DNA of 5,816 nucleotides from Candidatus Krumholzibacteriia bacterium (GTDB lineage: Bacteria; Krumholzibacteriota; Krumholzibacteriia; LZORAL124-64-63). This document shows positions 4,031-5,816 of the stretch, one piece after another. Position numbers and translations under genes: made by a program. Every line of letters starts with the position of its first letter. The first letter of the stretch is position 1. The notes under the pieces are model-generated. The model was not told the DNA's origin and searched no databases. It saw only the letters and a program-made list of their open reading frames with translations. The stretch lies in contig JAOZJV010000256.1 of NCBI GenBank assembly GCA_029935695.1, positions 1 to 5,816 of the forward strand, read 5' to 3'.

Positions 4031-5816
4031 TTCAGACTTTCTCGCACCTGGTTTTCCACACCACCGGCAATGACCACTTCCTGCACTGGTTTGCCCAGAG
4101 GGCTGAACCGGTAGGCCTGGCCGCGCCAGGTCACGGTGGAAGCGGCAAAGTCGACGTTCAGGATATCCTCTGCCACGATGGTGCGTTTGCCAGCGCCTGC
4201 TTCATCCTTGTAAGCGGCCAGCATGGCGTCGCTCAAGGTGGGACATTCCACACATACAAAACCGTTGTTGATGCCATTGCGCAAGTAGGTCTGGCTGTAG
4301 CTGCCGGCAATCACCATCTGGATGCCTGCGGCCTGAAGGGCGGTGGCGGCCTGCTCGCGGGAGCTGCCGGTGCCGAAGTTGTAGCCGCTGACGATGACGT
4401 CGCCAGCCTTCACCTGGGCGGCAAAATCCGGGTCATAATTTTCCATCACAACCTGGGCCATTTTCTCTTTGGTGATGTCTTCGCGGTAAGTGTAGTCCTT
4501 GCTGTAGATGCCGTCGGTGTTGAGGTTGTTGGTGGGCAGAACCAAAGCCCGGCCTTCGTGACCTGAGGGGAAACCATTGAGGATTTCCACTGCAGCAGCA
4601 GGAGCATCCTGAGCAGGAATTTCCTTGAAGTTGCGGGCTGGTCCGTCACCGGCAAGCTCCATGCCTTCGGGCCCGGTGATGAAGCCGGCCAGGGCGCTGG
4701 CAGTTACTACAGCGGGGCTGGCCAGATAGGCTTCGGCGTCGCGGCTGCCCATGCGGCCCTTGAAGTTGCGGTTGGTGGCGCTGATGCCCACCTGTCCTGC
4801 TTCCAGCAAGCCTTTACCCAGGCCGATGCAGGGGCCGCATCCGGGTGGCAGGGCGATGGCGCCGGCCTCGAGCAGGGTGGCCCATGCTCCGCTGGCTTCG
4901 GCCTGATCCTGGATGGGCTGGCTGGCTGCGGCGATGTAAAATTCCACACCGTCGGCCACTTTTCCACCTTTGACGACGGCAGCGGCGGCTTCCAGATCAC
5001 CGAGGCGGCTGTTGGTGCAGGACACCAGGTAGGCCTTGTGGATGGCCATCTTCTTCTGGCTGAACTCATCGAGGCTGGCGGTCAGTTGCACGGAGTGGGG
5101 GCCACAGATGTGGGGAGTGACGCTGGCCAGGTCCAGATTGATTTCGGCAGCGAACCAGGCGTCATCATCGCTCCTGGGCGGGTTGTTGGTCCAGTCGGCA
5201 ATTTTTTCGTCGGTGATGCGGTCGGTGTTGCCATGATCGCTTAACCACTTCTGGCGATCTTTCATATGGGCGACGGCGACTTCATCCACGGGGAACCAGC
5301 CGGCCAAAGCGCCCCACTCAGTGGTCATGTTCGAGACAGTCAGGCGTTCTTCCATGTTGAGACCTGCCACGCCGGTGCCTCCGAATTCGATGACCGCGTT
5401 CAGCACTTCACCCTGATCGTACAGTCCGCAAAGGGTGATGATCACGTCTTTGCCGGTGACTCCGGGACGCATGGCGCCATTCAGGTTGACTTTGACGGTG
5501 CGGGGGATTTGCCACCAGACGGTGCCGAGGGCCCAGAGGGCGGCCGCATCGGTGCGCACAACAGGTGTGCCGAGGGCGCCGATGGCTCCGTAAGTATTGC
5601 TGTGGCTGTCGCTGGCGACACAGAATCCGCCGGGTTGCACATACCCTTCCTCAATCATGACCTGATGGCCAATGCCGCGTCCGGCGGGGTAAGCATCCAC
5701 CCCGTTGAAGGCGGCAAATTCGGCGATGGCCTTGTACTTGGCCTGGTTCTCGTCGCCGAGATCCTGGATGTTGTGGTCGAGCGTAAAAACGGGCTGGGCC
5801 GGGTTCTTGATCTTCG
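4027..5816 (-). CDS. LYS4-type homoaconitase (aconitase superfamily), N-terminus outside window
   Basis: 595 residues are visible and the frame is open to the right edge, so it is 5'-truncated; yeast Lys4 has about 690. Homoaconitase converts homocitrate to homoisocitrate via homoaconitate in the alpha-aminoadipate lysine route, using a [4Fe-4S] cluster. Numbering from the first full codon at 5814: LDHNIQD (12-18), YPAGRGIGHQ (42-51), VASDSHSNTYG (66-76) and GTPVVRTDAA (82-91), SNMTTEWG (161-168), SCTNSR (265-270) with cluster Cys266, GCGPCIGLG (325-333) with Cys326 and Cys329, NRNFKGRMGS (348-357), and swivel-domain NFGTGSSREQAA (479-490) with Arg486. TTEWG, the single chain with catalytic and swivel domains, and GSSREQ in place of the GSSREH of isopropylmalate isomerases fit fungal-type LYS4 better than aconitase A/B or LeuC/LeuD. 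The GTG at 5700 is internal, not a start. Substrate is inferred; another tricarboxylic acid is possible. All cluster ligands are intact. Confidence 0.85.
   Translation of the reverse strand, partial: KIKNPAQPVFTLDHNIQDLGDENQAKYKAIAEFAAFNGVDAYPAGRGIGHQVMIEEGYVQPGGFCVASDSHSNTYGAIGALGTPVVRTDAAALWALGTVWWQIPRTVKVNLNGAMRPGVTGKDVIITLCGLYDQGEVLNAVIEFGGTGVAGLNMEERLTVSNMTTEWGALAGWFPVDEVAVAHMKDRQKWLSDHGNTDRITDEKIADWTNNPPRSDDDAWFAAEINLDLASVTPHICGPHSVQLTASLDEFSQKKMAIHKAYLVSCTNSRLGDLEAAAAVVKGGKVADGVEFYIAAASQPIQDQAEASGAWATLLEAGAIALPPGCGPCIGLGKGLLEAGQVGISATNRNFKGRMGSRDAEAYLASPAVVTASALAGFITGPEGMELAGDGPARNFKEIPAQDAPAAAVEILNGFPSGHEGRALVLPTNNLNTDGIYSKDYTYREDITKEKMAQVVMENYDPDFAAQVKAGDVIVSGYNFGTGSSREQAATALQAAGIQMVIAGSYSQTYLRNGINNGFVCVECPTLSDAMLAAYKDEAGAGKRTIVAEDILNVDFAASTVTWRGQAYRFSPLGKPVQEVVIAGGVENQVRESLK

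Noticed and set aside
3871..4566. 231-residue plus-strand open frame opposite homoaconitase and DUF123
   Set aside because: It is antisense to two well-supported genes, matches no known motif and has no ribosome binding site.
4027..5700. Homoaconitase starting at GTG 5700
   Set aside because: The reading frame continues upstream to the window edge with conserved homoaconitase sequence (LDHNIQD), so this GTG is an internal Val codon.

Overview
The window reads as a piece of a bacterial chromosome, probably from an anaerobic, Gram-negative-like lineage. Three things point that way. There is an iron-sulfur module of the NifX/'orange protein' (ORP) type with two ferredoxin-containing MinD-like ATPases (COG1149), a set known mainly from strict anaerobes. 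There is a secreted protein with C-terminal dockerin-like NLSD calcium-loop repeats, a style common in poorly cultured FCB-group phyla (Krumholzibacteriota/Eisenbacteria-like). There is also a single-chain LYS4-type homoaconitase. The taxonomic placement is an inference only.

Left part (1-2746) is a divergon. On the minus strand, running off the left edge, lies a DUF134 (UPF0251) helix-turn-helix protein with a Gly/Arg-rich DUF5320-like tail. On the plus strand, a tight three-gene operon encodes a NifX/ORP-family protein (652-999) and two paralogous ferredoxin-ATPases (1005-1859 and 1856-2746, sharing an ATGA overlap). The 87-bp gap between the divergent genes holds two back-to-back sigma70-like promoters and overlapping palindromes placed so that one bound protein could affect both directions. 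The likely logic is that the DUF134 protein senses something (metal, cluster or redox state) and controls both itself and the operon, while the ATPase pair builds or inserts a metal-sulfur cluster on the NifX/ORP-like protein.

Right part (2761-5816) is entirely minus strand. Reading in the direction of transcription it holds a 5'-truncated LYS4-type homoaconitase (to 4027), a DUF123 GIY-YIG-like protein overlapping it by 4 bp (4030-3521), a 124-bp spacer with a perfect 13-bp tandem duplication, and a secreted protein with dockerin-like repeats (3396-2761). The last gene converges on the ATPase operon with only 14 bp between stop codons and no convincing terminator.

No RNA genes, mobile elements, CRISPR arrays or attachment sites were seen.
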